NCBI GenBank assembly: GCA_013204605.1 | Contig: JABMNI010000070.1 | Coordinates: 1 to 33,439 of the forward strand | Reading direction: 5' to 3' | Source of the DNA: Ignavibacteria bacterium | GTDB lineage: Bacteria; Bacteroidota; Ignavibacteria; Kapaibacteriales; Kapaibacteriaceae | DNA: 33,439 nt | Part shown: in pieces, positions 1 through 8,588 of the stretch | How the letters are laid out: each line of letters opens with the position of its first letter | How positions within the stretch are numbered: position 1 is the first letter of the stretch | Program-made: the position numbers and the translations under genes | The notes under the pieces: generated by a model | The model's input: the letters and a program-made list of their open reading frames with translations, nothing else | Databases searched by the model: none | Told to the model about the DNA's origin: nothing

Positions 1-1
1 G

Positions 2-3000
2 GCTCTTGGTCCGTTTACGGGTTTTGCCACTGAAACCGATTTCAACAATCCTGATAGAATACTATGGGGTTTTAACTGGGGAGGCACCAATAGTCGACTT
101 AACCGTTTACTAGGCTTCAACTATTTTCATGGTGGCGACAGCTTTTGTGATACTGCAAAGGGTGCGAATCTCTTACCAATGGATGCTGGAGGTATGCGGC
201 TTATTAGTACAGTTAATAATATTACATACGATAGAGAAGGTGACCAGATTTCTTGGGCTGATGGAGAATCTATGGAATGGCAACCCTGGTTGGAATGGGA
301 CACCACTTCTACTGGGGATTCGGCTATTTTAAACGTTAATGACACCACTGGTGGAGTGTTTGGATTTCGAACAATGAACTTCGGTGAGTTAAAAAGGGGA
401 ACCGACAGCCTTTACAGACTACATATTACTCGAACCATGCAGCAAGCAGACACTAATACCATCATTGCATTCGAAGCCCCTGAAAAGGACAACGCAATCA
501 TGAGGCAAACTAGGCTAAAAGACCTTTTTACAGGACCCGATGCAAAATATACTAAGTATGGTGACCAAAACACAAACCGAATGTTGTTGGCGGTGAATTT
601 GCGGCGTGATGGTGGGACGTATGCTAACGATTCAATACACGCCCCCGATGTGGTTCTGCGAATACGATTGCATTATGAACTGGGCGACTCGTCAACTTGG
701 AGCGCCGGCGACATAACGTTCAATAGAGTACCGGAACCAACGGACACGGCTGTGATGATTGTAAACAACGGGCTTGCACGAGGGTTGCGGCTCCGTGATT
801 CTATCGTGACTATACCCCGATTGGACTATTTTGACATCACGCGTGGTATGATTCCTGCGGGCAACGATGACGTTACTATTTATGCTGAATTCCTGTGCAA
901 CAGATTCATCAACCCAGACACAACTAAACTTTCGAATAATGGCGTTCAAAACAACCCACCGTTTCCAGATTTCATAGCGTCAGAACCGAATCAACCGAAT
1001 CGGATACGACACTTGAATATGTCTGTTGAATACATGGACGATCCAGACGCAGTAGGTGTTGAAGTTCGTTACTTGAGGTTAGAAACTCCTGCGGCTCGCG
1101 ATCTACTTTGGGGTGAACGTGATTCAGCAATAAACGTAGAAATCAACGCGTACCTTACTGCACTTCAAGAGTATAATAGACTTCACCATAGTCCAGATAA
1201 TACGATTATCAATATCAATACGGATTCATCCGCTCGGCTGCATAGAATATATGGCCGAGATGAAATTCATTTTCAGAACTGGCGTGCAATGCGGTACATG
1301 AACAGATTGTTACGAGAGAACAACAGCCTGCCAACTGGATTTGTTACAACTGAATGGAGTATACAAGAATATTGGAAGGCAAAACAGTGCCTGATGTTGC
1401 GTACGTTTTGGGAAGGCACAACGGTAAATTGGCATAACAAGAATGCTTCGCCCACTGTGAAGAAGGGCTATACAGGATTTGACTCCGAAGACTACGCTGG
1501 AATTGGAAGCGGCATTCTGCTCCATTCAAATTTCGAAACGATATCGTCGGTATTTTTTTCCGGCAGTTGGCATACCCCCAGTTCTTTACCAATAACTTCT
1601 GATTTAGAAGAGTTTATCTCGGTGTACGCAGTTGGTACACAGCCAACCTTGCAGTGGTATCTGGATCATGTGACAAAGAAAGAGTTGGGTTGTAGATATC
1701 TGTTCGACCCAGAAATTCATTGGACAGCCAATGTTTGGAATTATTCGCAGTCCTTCCCAAGTACAGATAGTTCTAATTATACTAGTGCACCCGGTGGACT
1801 TCCTCCTGTAGGTGAAAGATCAGTTGAATTTGCAAATGCGAGACCAAAAAGCGTTGGTGAGCTCAGGTTGCAATCTTGGCTTCCTATTGTGCTTGGAGCG
1901 AAGGGTCTGATTTACTATAATTCCAACACACACACATTCCCGAATGTAAATGATGTTGGCTATTGGAACGGCACGAAGACACTTTCGAAAGAAGGACGTG
2001 AATTTGGGTTTGCAAATGATGCCAGTGTGCCGTGGAACGTTTCGCCATTTAATGCCACTACACCTAGTGGCATCGATTCATCTTTTGAATCCGATGGAAT
2101 TGGCGGAGATTATGTAAAATCGGGTGACACGTCTAGATTTGATACCTATTGCCGAAATGGTATTGACTCAGTGGCCACAAAACTCAACGACGGTACGCCC
2201 AGTGATAGTATCTTCGTTGGAAGAAAAACCCAGCGACAAATTGCTCGAGAAGTTACATCAAGATTGATGCCGCATAGCGTGGAACTTGCCAACATTCACC
2301 TAGTAAGTTGGTTCAGCCGAGGCTATAGGGGTGCTCAAATGCAAGGCGATAGCTTGAGGTTTGATAGCCTGTTTAACGTGAGTAGGCTAGTAGTGTTCAA
2401 GCCCTACGAAGCTCCAATTACTATTACGACTCCGCCGTACATGGCACGGCAGGCTGAGAACAATGATTCTGTATTCTGTGATATAACCTTGTTTGCTCAT
2501 AAGACCAAACGTTACCCAGACACATTCTATGTGGGTGTTTGTAACCGAAGAACCGATACCCGCATAGCCCTTGATACTCCAACAACAGCGTATGATGAAT
2601 TTCGCACAACGGTGGATTCGTTTCCAGACCGGTTGTACACACAGCTAGGCAGTAGAAGTATTACAATACCGTTTTCGGTTACCAAGAATTATTCAGATTA
2701 TCGAATGCTCCGCGTAACCGAACTTTCAGCAGCAGAGACAGACACTACACGCTACGGATTGAAAACAGGAGTTGTCGATACCATTATCGGCCAAGACAAG
2801 GACTTACTCGTCACGTTGTTACCGGGTGAAGGGAAAATGTTTCGCGTAACCGTTATTGCGCCTGTACAAACCGAACCGATAGTTGGGTTTCTTGATCATA
2901 GTAATCAACGGAAACTCATTGCCTTTCCGGAGATTGCCACCGCAAGATCAAGAGTTTCGGACATTACTCCGGATTCATCTGTCGTCGAACATGAGATTCC

Positions 3001-5488
3001 AATGGTTGAAATGGGGTCTTGGACTCAATACATTCCTGACGACACCATGCGGTACCACATGGTGTATCACAGAGCCGTTGCAACAGATGGTAACAACCTG
3101 CACGTTTTTTACAGGCGAAGCTACCCTATGTTGTTTGACGGAACCGAGAACGATAGCGCAAATGTACCTCGGTCCATTCTTCGAAGCCCGAATGTGAAGT
3201 GGGAGCCGGAGATAGATCTTAATGTCAATATTCGAGTACGCACACCCATCGATTCGATTGGTTCGGCTGTAACGGGAATTAGTGGTTGCGCCTATCCATC
3301 GATTGTTGTGCGGCCGCAGCACGATGGAGACACCTCCACCTGGTCCGACGGTAACGCGCCTCCAGCCGGTAAGGACAATTATGTATATGTAACCTATACA
3401 TGCAAAGAATGCCCAAATTCTATATGGACGACAGATATTATTTATCGAAAGTTCCCCGCAGATCTGGATACGACCTTGCAAAGGGCATACATCAACAATA
3501 CGCTCAAAGGAGCTTGGGTAATTGACCGCTTCCCGATACCGCAGGCAAACATTCAAGTGCAATTGGACTCTGCGATGCACAAGTGGGGTACTCCAGTTAT
3601 CAACGCTAGTGCCAGTGGGAACTTTCTTGCTTGGTCGCACCCAACCTTGGGTATCCGTACCGTTCACTATGCCCCTACTCTTATTCAGCCAATGTTGTAT
3701 ACTAACGTCACGCAGGTAAAGGTAAGTGATGACCAAGACGTCGTTGCCACGCATCCTTCATTGAACACGTATTCGAGGCTGAATCTCGGTGAACGAGATG
3801 CTGGGTTAGTGTGGCAAGAGGGTCTTTCTTCAGAAACCGGAAATGCCATCTATTACACAAGATTGTTTTCAAACGGAGGTGTAGTTGATTATCGTCTTGC
3901 TGTAAACTTCGACGAGATCCAAGACTCCGTAAATGTGGCCCTTCCGAATGTTAAAGATGGCGCGGTGCTGCGTCTGACACAACTCACAGACCAAGTTAGC
4001 CACGACCCGGGTTTGGAAGTGTTCGGCAGAACTCATAGGTATCCAACAATCATGCGGCATCTTTCTGATTATGATATCGACAGCGCAAACAGCCGGTTTA
4101 TTATTGGACTAGTAAACACAAAAGCTGAACGCGTTTTTTGGGAGACAAAGGCCGTGTATGTGGAATATTCGGGAGAGCCACTGGTGGCGTATTACACCAC
4201 AGGTAAAAACGAGATAGCCCGAAAAGCGTTCGACATTGTTGACAAGGGTGCCCGATACCCTGATTCGATACCGGTAATATCAGGAAATGGCCCACATCTA
4301 CTCTGGTCCGAGAATCGCGGACTCTTCGGTCCAAACATAGCACAGGGCGAGTTGGTATCGGAGAATTACCCCGGAGTTGCAAATCCTACCGAATTTTGGT
4401 CGGAAGACTCTGTGAACGTACTAAACTTTTTCACCAGAACAGCAGCCCAGCCTGGAACAATATGGCAGCTTCCATTCGGGTATCACTACTACGGAAGCCT
4501 CGTACATCACGAAATGGAATACCTAGGGAAGCTTCAAGAGGTTAGTGCTTTAGGAACTTTCCCGCAACAGGCCGCACGCTTCTCTATGCATTTTCATCCG
4601 GGCTGGCAACGCAATAGAAGAATCCAAGAAGGCGATTCCCCACAGCGGGATACGGCTCTGCACTACACTCAGATTCCGTTCATCACCGCAAATGCACAGC
4701 ACTTCTACAAGAATTTTGATAACAACAATGTGGCTCTCATCGAGTACACCGGTTGGAGAGACCCCGAAGGTAGGAGCTTTAGAGTTAGTGGGTTCTTGCA
4801 GGATGGGTCGACCATGAAATTCACAGCGGCAAAAAAAGGAGAGGCTGCGGGAACAACTTTTTATACGGAGAAGAGCAGGAGTTTTTCAATAGAAGAGTTT
4901 GCTTTTTCCTCTCACGTGGATCCCGGCTTCACGGGAGCATCGTTGTCAGTCAAGCGAGCCTCGGATGGTATGGAAGTAGAAATTCAATTGGACAACTCTC
5001 AAAAAAACGGTCGCACAACGGATTACCTCATGAAGGCGATTTCTGCATCCGATGAGCAGTACATTTTTAAACTCTCAACAATTCGCGATGACATGCTTGA
5101 GATTCATGACCATCTAATGGAAGACCAAGGTGACGTGAAGTTCAAGCGCGAGTTTAGAGGCACTCTTGTGCGTGAGTTGATTTTAGACGGTAAGTCGATG
5201 CGGATTTTGAGCTCAGCGAATCCGGAACTATTGGTGTATCCAAATCCCGCCACCACCAGTATAACTATAAGCTGCGTGATACCATTCAAAGGTGGTTCAA
5301 AACAAATTCCAGAAGTTGAACTCTCACTACTTTCCCTGCAAGGCGAGCTGCTGATGAGAAGTACCGTTTCGAGTGTGTCAACCACCAACTTCGACGTCTC
5401 TAATCTGCCGCAAGGACTGTACTTGATAAAAGGCTCGTACTCACCTGCAATGGCACCTGTCGTGGCCACCTTTATCAAGCTGGACTAG
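2..5488 (+). CDS. Giant secreted T9SS cargo protein (5'-truncated by the window)
   Basis: The frame is open from the first bases, so the start lies upstream; 1828 residues are visible. An in-frame ATG at 179 is unlikely to be the start because coding continues above it without a stop. The last 86 residues (5228-5485) form a type-A T9SS sorting domain: a VYPNPATTS motif, a beta-rich stretch, then LPQGLYLIKG and a terminal FIKLD. The protein should therefore cross the outer membrane by the type IX system and be released or anchored. The stretch near 1859-1926 (SWLPIVLGAKGLIYY) resembles the late barrel strand of some glycoside-hydrolase-like TIM barrels. Nucleotides about 3250-4380 hold repeated Trp/Tyr-rich strands (AWSHP, LVWQEG, AIYYTRL, LLWSEN), suggesting a beta-propeller-like part. 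Both domain readings are inference; no enzymatic residues could be assigned. Secretion is well supported, function unknown. Confidence 0.85.
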   Translation, partial: ALGPFTGFATETDFNNPDRILWGFNWGGTNSRLNRLLGFNYFHGGDSFCDTAKGANLLPMDAGGMRLISTVNNITYDREGDQISWADGESMEWQPWLEWDTTSTGDSAILNVNDTTGGVFGFRTMNFGELKRGTDSLYRLHITRTMQQADTNTIIAFEAPEKDNAIMRQTRLKDLFTGPDAKYTKYGDQNTNRMLLAVNLRRDGGTYANDSIHAPDVVLRIRLHYELGDSSTWSAGDITFNRVPEPTDTAVMIVNNGLARGLRLRDSIVTIPRLDYFDITRGMIPAGNDDVTIYAEFLCNRFINPDTTKLSNNGVQNNPPFPDFIASEPNQPNRIRHLNMSVEYMDDPDAVGVEVRYLRLETPAARDLLWGERDSAINVEINAYLTALQEYNRLHHSPDNTIININTDSSARLHRIYGRDEIHFQNWRAMRYMNRLLRENNSLPTGFVTTEWSIQEYWKAKQCLMLRTFWEGTTVNWHNKNASPTVKKGYTGFDSEDYAGIGSGILLHSNFETISSVFFSGSWHTPSSLPITSDLEEFISVYAVGTQPTLQWYLDHVTKKELGCRYLFDPEIHWTANVWNYSQSFPSTDSSNYTSAPGGLPPVGERSVEFANARPKSVGELRLQSWLPIVLGAKGLIYYNSNTHTFPNVNDVGYWNGTKTLSKEGREFGFANDASVPWNVSPFNATTPSGIDSSFESDGIGGDYVKSGDTSRFDTYCRNGIDSVATKLNDGTPSDSIFVGRKTQRQIAREVTSRLMPHSVELANIHLVSWFSRGYRGAQMQGDSLRFDSLFNVSRLVVFKPYEAPITITTPPYMARQAENNDSVFCDITLFAHKTKRYPDTFYVGVCNRRTDTRIALDTPTTAYDEFRTTVDSFPDRLYTQLGSRSITIPFSVTKNYSDYRMLRVTELSAAETDTTRYGLKTGVVDTIIGQDKDLLVTLLPGEGKMFRVTVIAPVQTEPIVGFLDHSNQRKLIAFPEIATARSRVSDITPDSSVVEHEIPMVEMGSWTQYIPDDTMRYHMVYHRAVATDGNNLHVFYRRSYPMLFDGTENDSANVPRSILRSPNVKWEPEIDLNVNIRVRTPIDSIGSAVTGISGCAYPSIVVRPQHDGDTSTWSDGNAPPAGKDNYVYVTYTCKECPNSIWTTDIIYRKFPADLDTTLQRAYINNTLKGAWVIDRFPIPQANIQVQLDSAMHKWGTPVINASASGNFLAWSHPTLGIRTVHYAPTLIQPMLYTNVTQVKVSDDQDVVATHPSLNTYSRLNLGERDAGLVWQEGLSSETGNAIYYTRLFSNGGVVDYRLAVNFDEIQDSVNVALPNVKDGAVLRLTQLTDQVSHDPGLEVFGRTHRYPTIMRHLSDYDIDSANSRFIIGLVNTKAERVFWETKAVYVEYSGEPLVAYYTTGKNEIARKAFDIVDKGARYPDSIPVISGNGPHLLWSENRGLFGPNIAQGELVSENYPGVANPTEFWSEDSVNVLNFFTRTAAQPGTIWQLPFGYHYYGSLVHHEMEYLGKLQEVSALGTFPQQAARFSMHFHPGWQRNRRIQEGDSPQRDTALHYTQIPFITANAQHFYKNFDNNNVALIEYTGWRDPEGRSFRVSGFLQDGSTMKFTAAKKGEAAGTTFYTEKSRSFSIEEFAFSSHVDPGFTGASLSVKRASDGMEVEIQLDNSQKNGRTTDYLMKAISASDEQYIFKLSTIRDDMLEIHDHLMEDQGDVKFKREFRGTLVRELILDGKSMRILSSANPELLVYPNPATTSITISCVIPFKGGSKQIPEVELSLLSLQGELLMRSTVSSVSTTNFDVSNLPQGLYLIKGSYSPAMAPVVATFIKLD

Positions 5489-5625
5489 GAATTTTGAAAT
5501 AGCATTTACCTGCGCGTCCTCTGCTCATTTTGCTTAGGGACGCACACATGTGTGATTGCCAGTTAAAAGTTTCCAGACTAAGCGGCATAGACTCGCTTGA
5601 AGCAAAAGGAATGTCTAGAACACTA

Positions 5626-5641
5626 TTGTTGGCCCCAACAA
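5626..5641. repeat. Short inverted repeat in intergenic gap
   Basis: TTGTTGG and CCAACAA flank a CC spacer, giving a perfect 7-bp dyad. It could be an operator half-site pair or chance. No T-run follows, so it is not a terminator. Confidence 0.35.
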
Positions 5642-5989
5642 CCGCGCATAAACTTGCAAATTATCGTCATTATTCACCAAGCACCGTATTGTTGTGTATG
5701 ATTGTTCTCGATTTAGTGCTTATCAAACCTCATATTACAAGCCATCCAAACCAATCAAAATAACGATTTGAACCACTGTATCAGTCTGTACACTGGCGAA
5801 AATGTACAAGTTGAAGCTATTCAACCTACAGTTTGTTGAATGAAATGGGAGTATGTGTATAAACTGCTAATTCAATCTGAGCCCCCTAAACCAAAAGAAA
5901 ATCAGAATTCGTGGGCAAGCTAGGATTGGTTAATTGTGACTTTTTGTCAATAAACAACAACTTGTATGTCCTACCACCTAATGCTTTTG

Positions 5990-5997
5990 TAATTTTG
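5990..5997 (+). promoter_or_regulatory. Candidate -7 box for mreB
   Basis: TAATTTTG matches the Bacteroidota -7 consensus TAnnTTTG and sits 38 nt before the mreB ATG. No TTG lies at the expected 19-21 nt spacing; the nearest upstream TTG is at 5962-5964. Only half of the promoter is therefore supported. Confidence 0.4.
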
Positions 5998-6035
5998 CTA
6001 CATAGGTCGCTTCTAATCATACTAAACCGCAACTC

Positions 6036-7061
6036 ATGGCTCGCTTTGGACTATTCTCTAACGACGTAGGTATCGATCTTGGTACCGCTAACACTTTAAT
6101 CTGGCAAAAGGGTAAAGGGATAGTTCTGAATGAACCTTCCATTGTGGCGTTCGATAAGACTACTAAGGGCATTATTGCCATTGGATATGAAGCCCAGGAG
6201 ATGGTTGGCAGGACGCACCGAGAAATTCGAACTATACGACCGCTAAAAGACGGCGTGATAGCGGATTTTGAAATTGCCGAGGGTATGCTTCGGGCGTTTA
6301 TTCGTAAAATTTCGGCTAGTTGGCAACCAGCCCGACGCATGGTTATTTGTGTGCCAAGTGGAATTACTGAAGTTGAAAAAAGAGCCGTGCGCGATAGCGC
6401 TGAACATGCTGGTGCAAAAGAAGTGCATTTGATTGCCGAACCTATGGCGGCAGCAATTGGGGTTGGACTAAATGTCCACGAACCCAAGGGCAATATGATT
6501 GTCGACATTGGCGGCGGTACGACCGAGATTGCAGTGATTTCGTTGAGTGGTATTGCAGCTGAGGAGTCAATTCGAATTGCCGGCGATGAGTTAACTAGCT
6601 GCATTGTAAACTGGTTTAAGCGCCAACACAACATTTTAATCGGCGAACGAACTGCCGAGATTATTAAATGTAATGTGGGATCTGCTTGGCCCCTTGAACA
6701 AGAATTAGAGATTGAGGTAAAAGGCCGAGATATGATGAGCGGGATACCCAAAGCCATCGTTGTTTCGAGTGAAGAGATTCGCAATGCTCTGAATGAAAAT
6801 GTTGTGGTGATTGTCGAAGCTGTTTTGAATTTGCTGGATAAAACCCCGGCGGAATTGTCGGCGGATATTTATGACCGCGGAATCATTCTCACTGGTGGGG
6901 GAGCATTGTTAAAGGGACTGGACGAAAGACTCCGCCAGGAGACTTCGTTGCCGGTAATAGTTGCAGAGGATCCGCTAACCGCGGTTGTGAGAGGTACGGG
7001 AAAGGTCCTTGAGGATTTGACTGCATATAGTTCAGTCTTAATCAAGTCTAGACGTCACTGA
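6036..7061 (+). CDS. mreB: Rod shape-determining protein MreB
   Basis: Bacterial actin homologue (341 residues, normal length) that forms membrane-associated filaments and guides the elongation machinery for peptidoglycan. Actin-fold ATPase motifs are visible: phosphate-1 loop GIDLGTANTL (residues 12-21), phosphate-2 loop VDIGGGTTEI (from 156) and the adenosine motif LTGGGALLKG (about 285-294). The N-terminus MARFGLFSND resembles the short amphipathic membrane-binding start of MreB. The start ATG has no Shine-Dalgarno sequence. Its stop TGA shares its last base with the mreC ATG, so the two are translationally coupled. First gene of mreB-mreC-mreD; the PBP2 and RodA genes that often follow are not here. 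Confidence 0.97.
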   Translation: MARFGLFSNDVGIDLGTANTLIWQKGKGIVLNEPSIVAFDKTTKGIIAIGYEAQEMVGRTHREIRTIRPLKDGVIADFEIAEGMLRAFIRKISASWQPARRMVICVPSGITEVEKRAVRDSAEHAGAKEVHLIAEPMAAAIGVGLNVHEPKGNMIVDIGGGTTEIAVISLSGIAAEESIRIAGDELTSCIVNWFKRQHNILIGERTAEIIKCNVGSAWPLEQELEIEVKGRDMMSGIPKAIVVSSEEIRNALNENVVVIVEAVLNLLDKTPAELSADIYDRGIILTGGGALLKGLDERLRQETSLPVIVAEDPLTAVVRGTGKVLEDLTAYSSVLIKSRRH

Positions 7062-7912
7062 TGAGACGTTTTATAGAATTTGTTGTACGGTTCAAAAACT
7101 ACATTGCGCTGAGTGCGCTAGTGGTTATGAGCTTTGCACTCATGAGTTTTGGTAACCTTGCACAGCTTGGTGGGTTTCGCGCCGTGGTGGTTGGTTCGAT
7201 TGGTTGGATGCAGTCTTTGTTTGCGTGGATTCCAAATCCGGTGGCATTGAAAAGTGAAAACACTGCACTTCGTGAATTGAATCTTCAACTCTCTGTCGAA
7301 GCAGCCCGCACGCGTCAGGCCATGGTGGAAAATTCTACGCTTCGAACCTATTTAGAATTGCCGGAGAAAATTGATTACTCCCTAATTGCAGCCGATGTGA
7401 TTGGTAAGACAACAACTCAACTCAGAAATTATGCAACGTTAAACAAGGGAACCGCCGAAGGTGTCCACGAAGGAATGTGTTGCATTACTGATGCCGGTCT
7501 AGTTGGCGTTGTTATTGGCGCATCGCAACACTTTGCGGTCGTTCAACTTCTTTTAAATCGAGATACCAGAATTTCCTCGAAGGTTCACCGGTCAAGGGTG
7601 GACGGCATAATTCAGTGGGATGGTGAATCGTACCTTTCGTTAAAAAACGTTCCCCGAACATTCGATGTAAAACCAAATGATTTGATTGTGACTTCGGAGT
7701 ATAGCAGCAAATTTCCGCCACTTGTTGTGATAGGGAGGGTGCGTAGTGTGTCAGACGAAAACAACTCACTGTTTAAGAATGTTGTTGTCGATCCGGCCGT
7801 GAACTTCGTCACCTTGGAACAAGTCTTTGTTGTAAACTATATCCCGATTGACGAGAGAATAAGTTTGGAAAAAAAGACAAACGATGAGAACCGTGGTAAG
7901 AGTAATGAATAA
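7061..7912 (+). CDS. mreC: Rod shape-determining protein MreC
   Basis: Periplasmic scaffold of the elongasome (283 residues). The order expected for MreC is visible: a short cytoplasmic start, one transmembrane helix (about residues 13-36), a coiled coil (about 62-98, rich in Leu/Glu/Arg heptads) and a beta-rich domain (about 105-265). The beta domain includes GTAEGVHEGMCCITDAGLVG, typical of the family. The tail is lysine/glutamate-rich and probably disordered. It starts on the last base of the mreB stop and is followed 16 nt later by mreD. Confidence 0.95.
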   Translation: MRRFIEFVVRFKNYIALSALVVMSFALMSFGNLAQLGGFRAVVVGSIGWMQSLFAWIPNPVALKSENTALRELNLQLSVEAARTRQAMVENSTLRTYLELPEKIDYSLIAADVIGKTTTQLRNYATLNKGTAEGVHEGMCCITDAGLVGVVIGASQHFAVVQLLLNRDTRISSKVHRSRVDGIIQWDGESYLSLKNVPRTFDVKPNDLIVTSEYSSKFPPLVVIGRVRSVSDENNSLFKNVVVDPAVNFVTLEQVFVVNYIPIDERISLEKKTNDENRGKSNE

Positions 7913-7928
7913 ACAGCGTGCACGATAG

Positions 7929-8456
7929 ATGAGCCCCATACTCGACCGAGCCCAACTACAGTCGAACCCAGTTTTACGGGCTATGACCTACGTAATTGTA
8001 GCGCTAGTTTTTAGCGTTATTCACGTTGTGTTTCTGCGTTTCATTTCGGTCAGTTCCGTAACACCCGATCTCTTGTTAATTCTCACCGTTTGGATTGCGC
8101 TCACCGAAGGACAGTTTGTTGGCCTATTTGCGGGCTTTGCATGCGGACTGTTGTTCGATGTAGTATCGGCAGATGTCATTGGCACAAACGCCCTGGCAAA
8201 AACTGCGGCAGGTTTCGTTGCTGGGTACTTTTACCGCGAAAACAAAGCAATGATGTCCATTGGTAGTTATAGATTTCTACTCATTGTCACAGCCAGCGGC
8301 GTTGTTCACAATGTGCTGTACTTCTTTTTCTACGTTCGGCCCATGCAGGTCTCCTTCTGGTCATTCTTTTTGACCTACGGGGTTGCAACCACCCTATACA
8401 CAACGGTGGCAGCTGTATTTCCAATGCTGTACGTAAATCGTCAAAAAGACTGGTAG
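7929..8456 (+). CDS. mreD: Rod shape-determining protein MreD
   Basis: Small, very hydrophobic inner-membrane protein (175 residues) with about five predicted membrane segments, including VIVALVFSVIHVVFLRF near the N-terminus and a Phe-rich segment YFFFYVRP near residue 140. Sequence is weakly conserved in MreD, so the call rests on size, topology and position directly after mreBC. It has no Shine-Dalgarno sequence. The 132-nt stretch after its stop leads into smc without an obvious terminator. Confidence 0.88.
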   Translation: MSPILDRAQLQSNPVLRAMTYVIVALVFSVIHVVFLRFISVSSVTPDLLLILTVWIALTEGQFVGLFAGFACGLLFDVVSADVIGTNALAKTAAGFVAGYFYRENKAMMSIGSYRFLLIVTASGVVHNVLYFFFYVRPMQVSFWSFFLTYGVATTLYTTVAAVFPMLYVNRQKDW

Positions 8457-8588
8457 TCAACCGCCTTGCAACAACGAATTGTGGATAACTCTACTTCGCT
8501 TTTGAGCTTCGTTCCTTGCATTTTTGAACATATTCTGGGCACGGCAAAGGCCATTCCTGGACTTTTTACCCATCGACACCTGTAACAC

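Larger units (their letters stand above)
5489..6035. other. Non-coding gap upstream of mreB
   Basis: No convincing gene is present in these 547 bases; a 77-codon frame at 5530-5763 lacks family resemblance and a ribosome binding site. The gap holds an imperfect inverted repeat just after the T9SS gene (5511-5519 with 5538-5546, one mismatch, no T-tract). It also holds a perfect 7-bp inverted repeat with a 2-nt spacer (5626-5641), one copy of the AGCCCCCT word (5880-5887), and a promoter-like TAATTTTG at 5990-5997. The rest shows nothing recognisable. Confidence 0.6.

Noticed and set aside
2975-3754. 259-codon minus-strand frame inside the T9SS gene
   Set aside because: Fully antisense to a long coherent coding frame; composition (many Arg, Val, Ile, Tyr) is typical of a reverse shadow.
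5511-5546. Terminator after the T9SS gene
   Set aside because: Stem of nine pairs with one mismatch but an 18-nt loop and no T-run on either strand.
5530-5763. 77-codon plus-strand frame in the gap before mreB
   Set aside because: No ribosome site, no recognisable family, biased towards residues expected from random AT-rich sequence, and overlapping short dyads.
6017-6784. 255-codon minus-strand frame opposite mreB
   Set aside because: Antisense shadow of a certain gene; Ser/Ile/Pro-rich sequence without domain.
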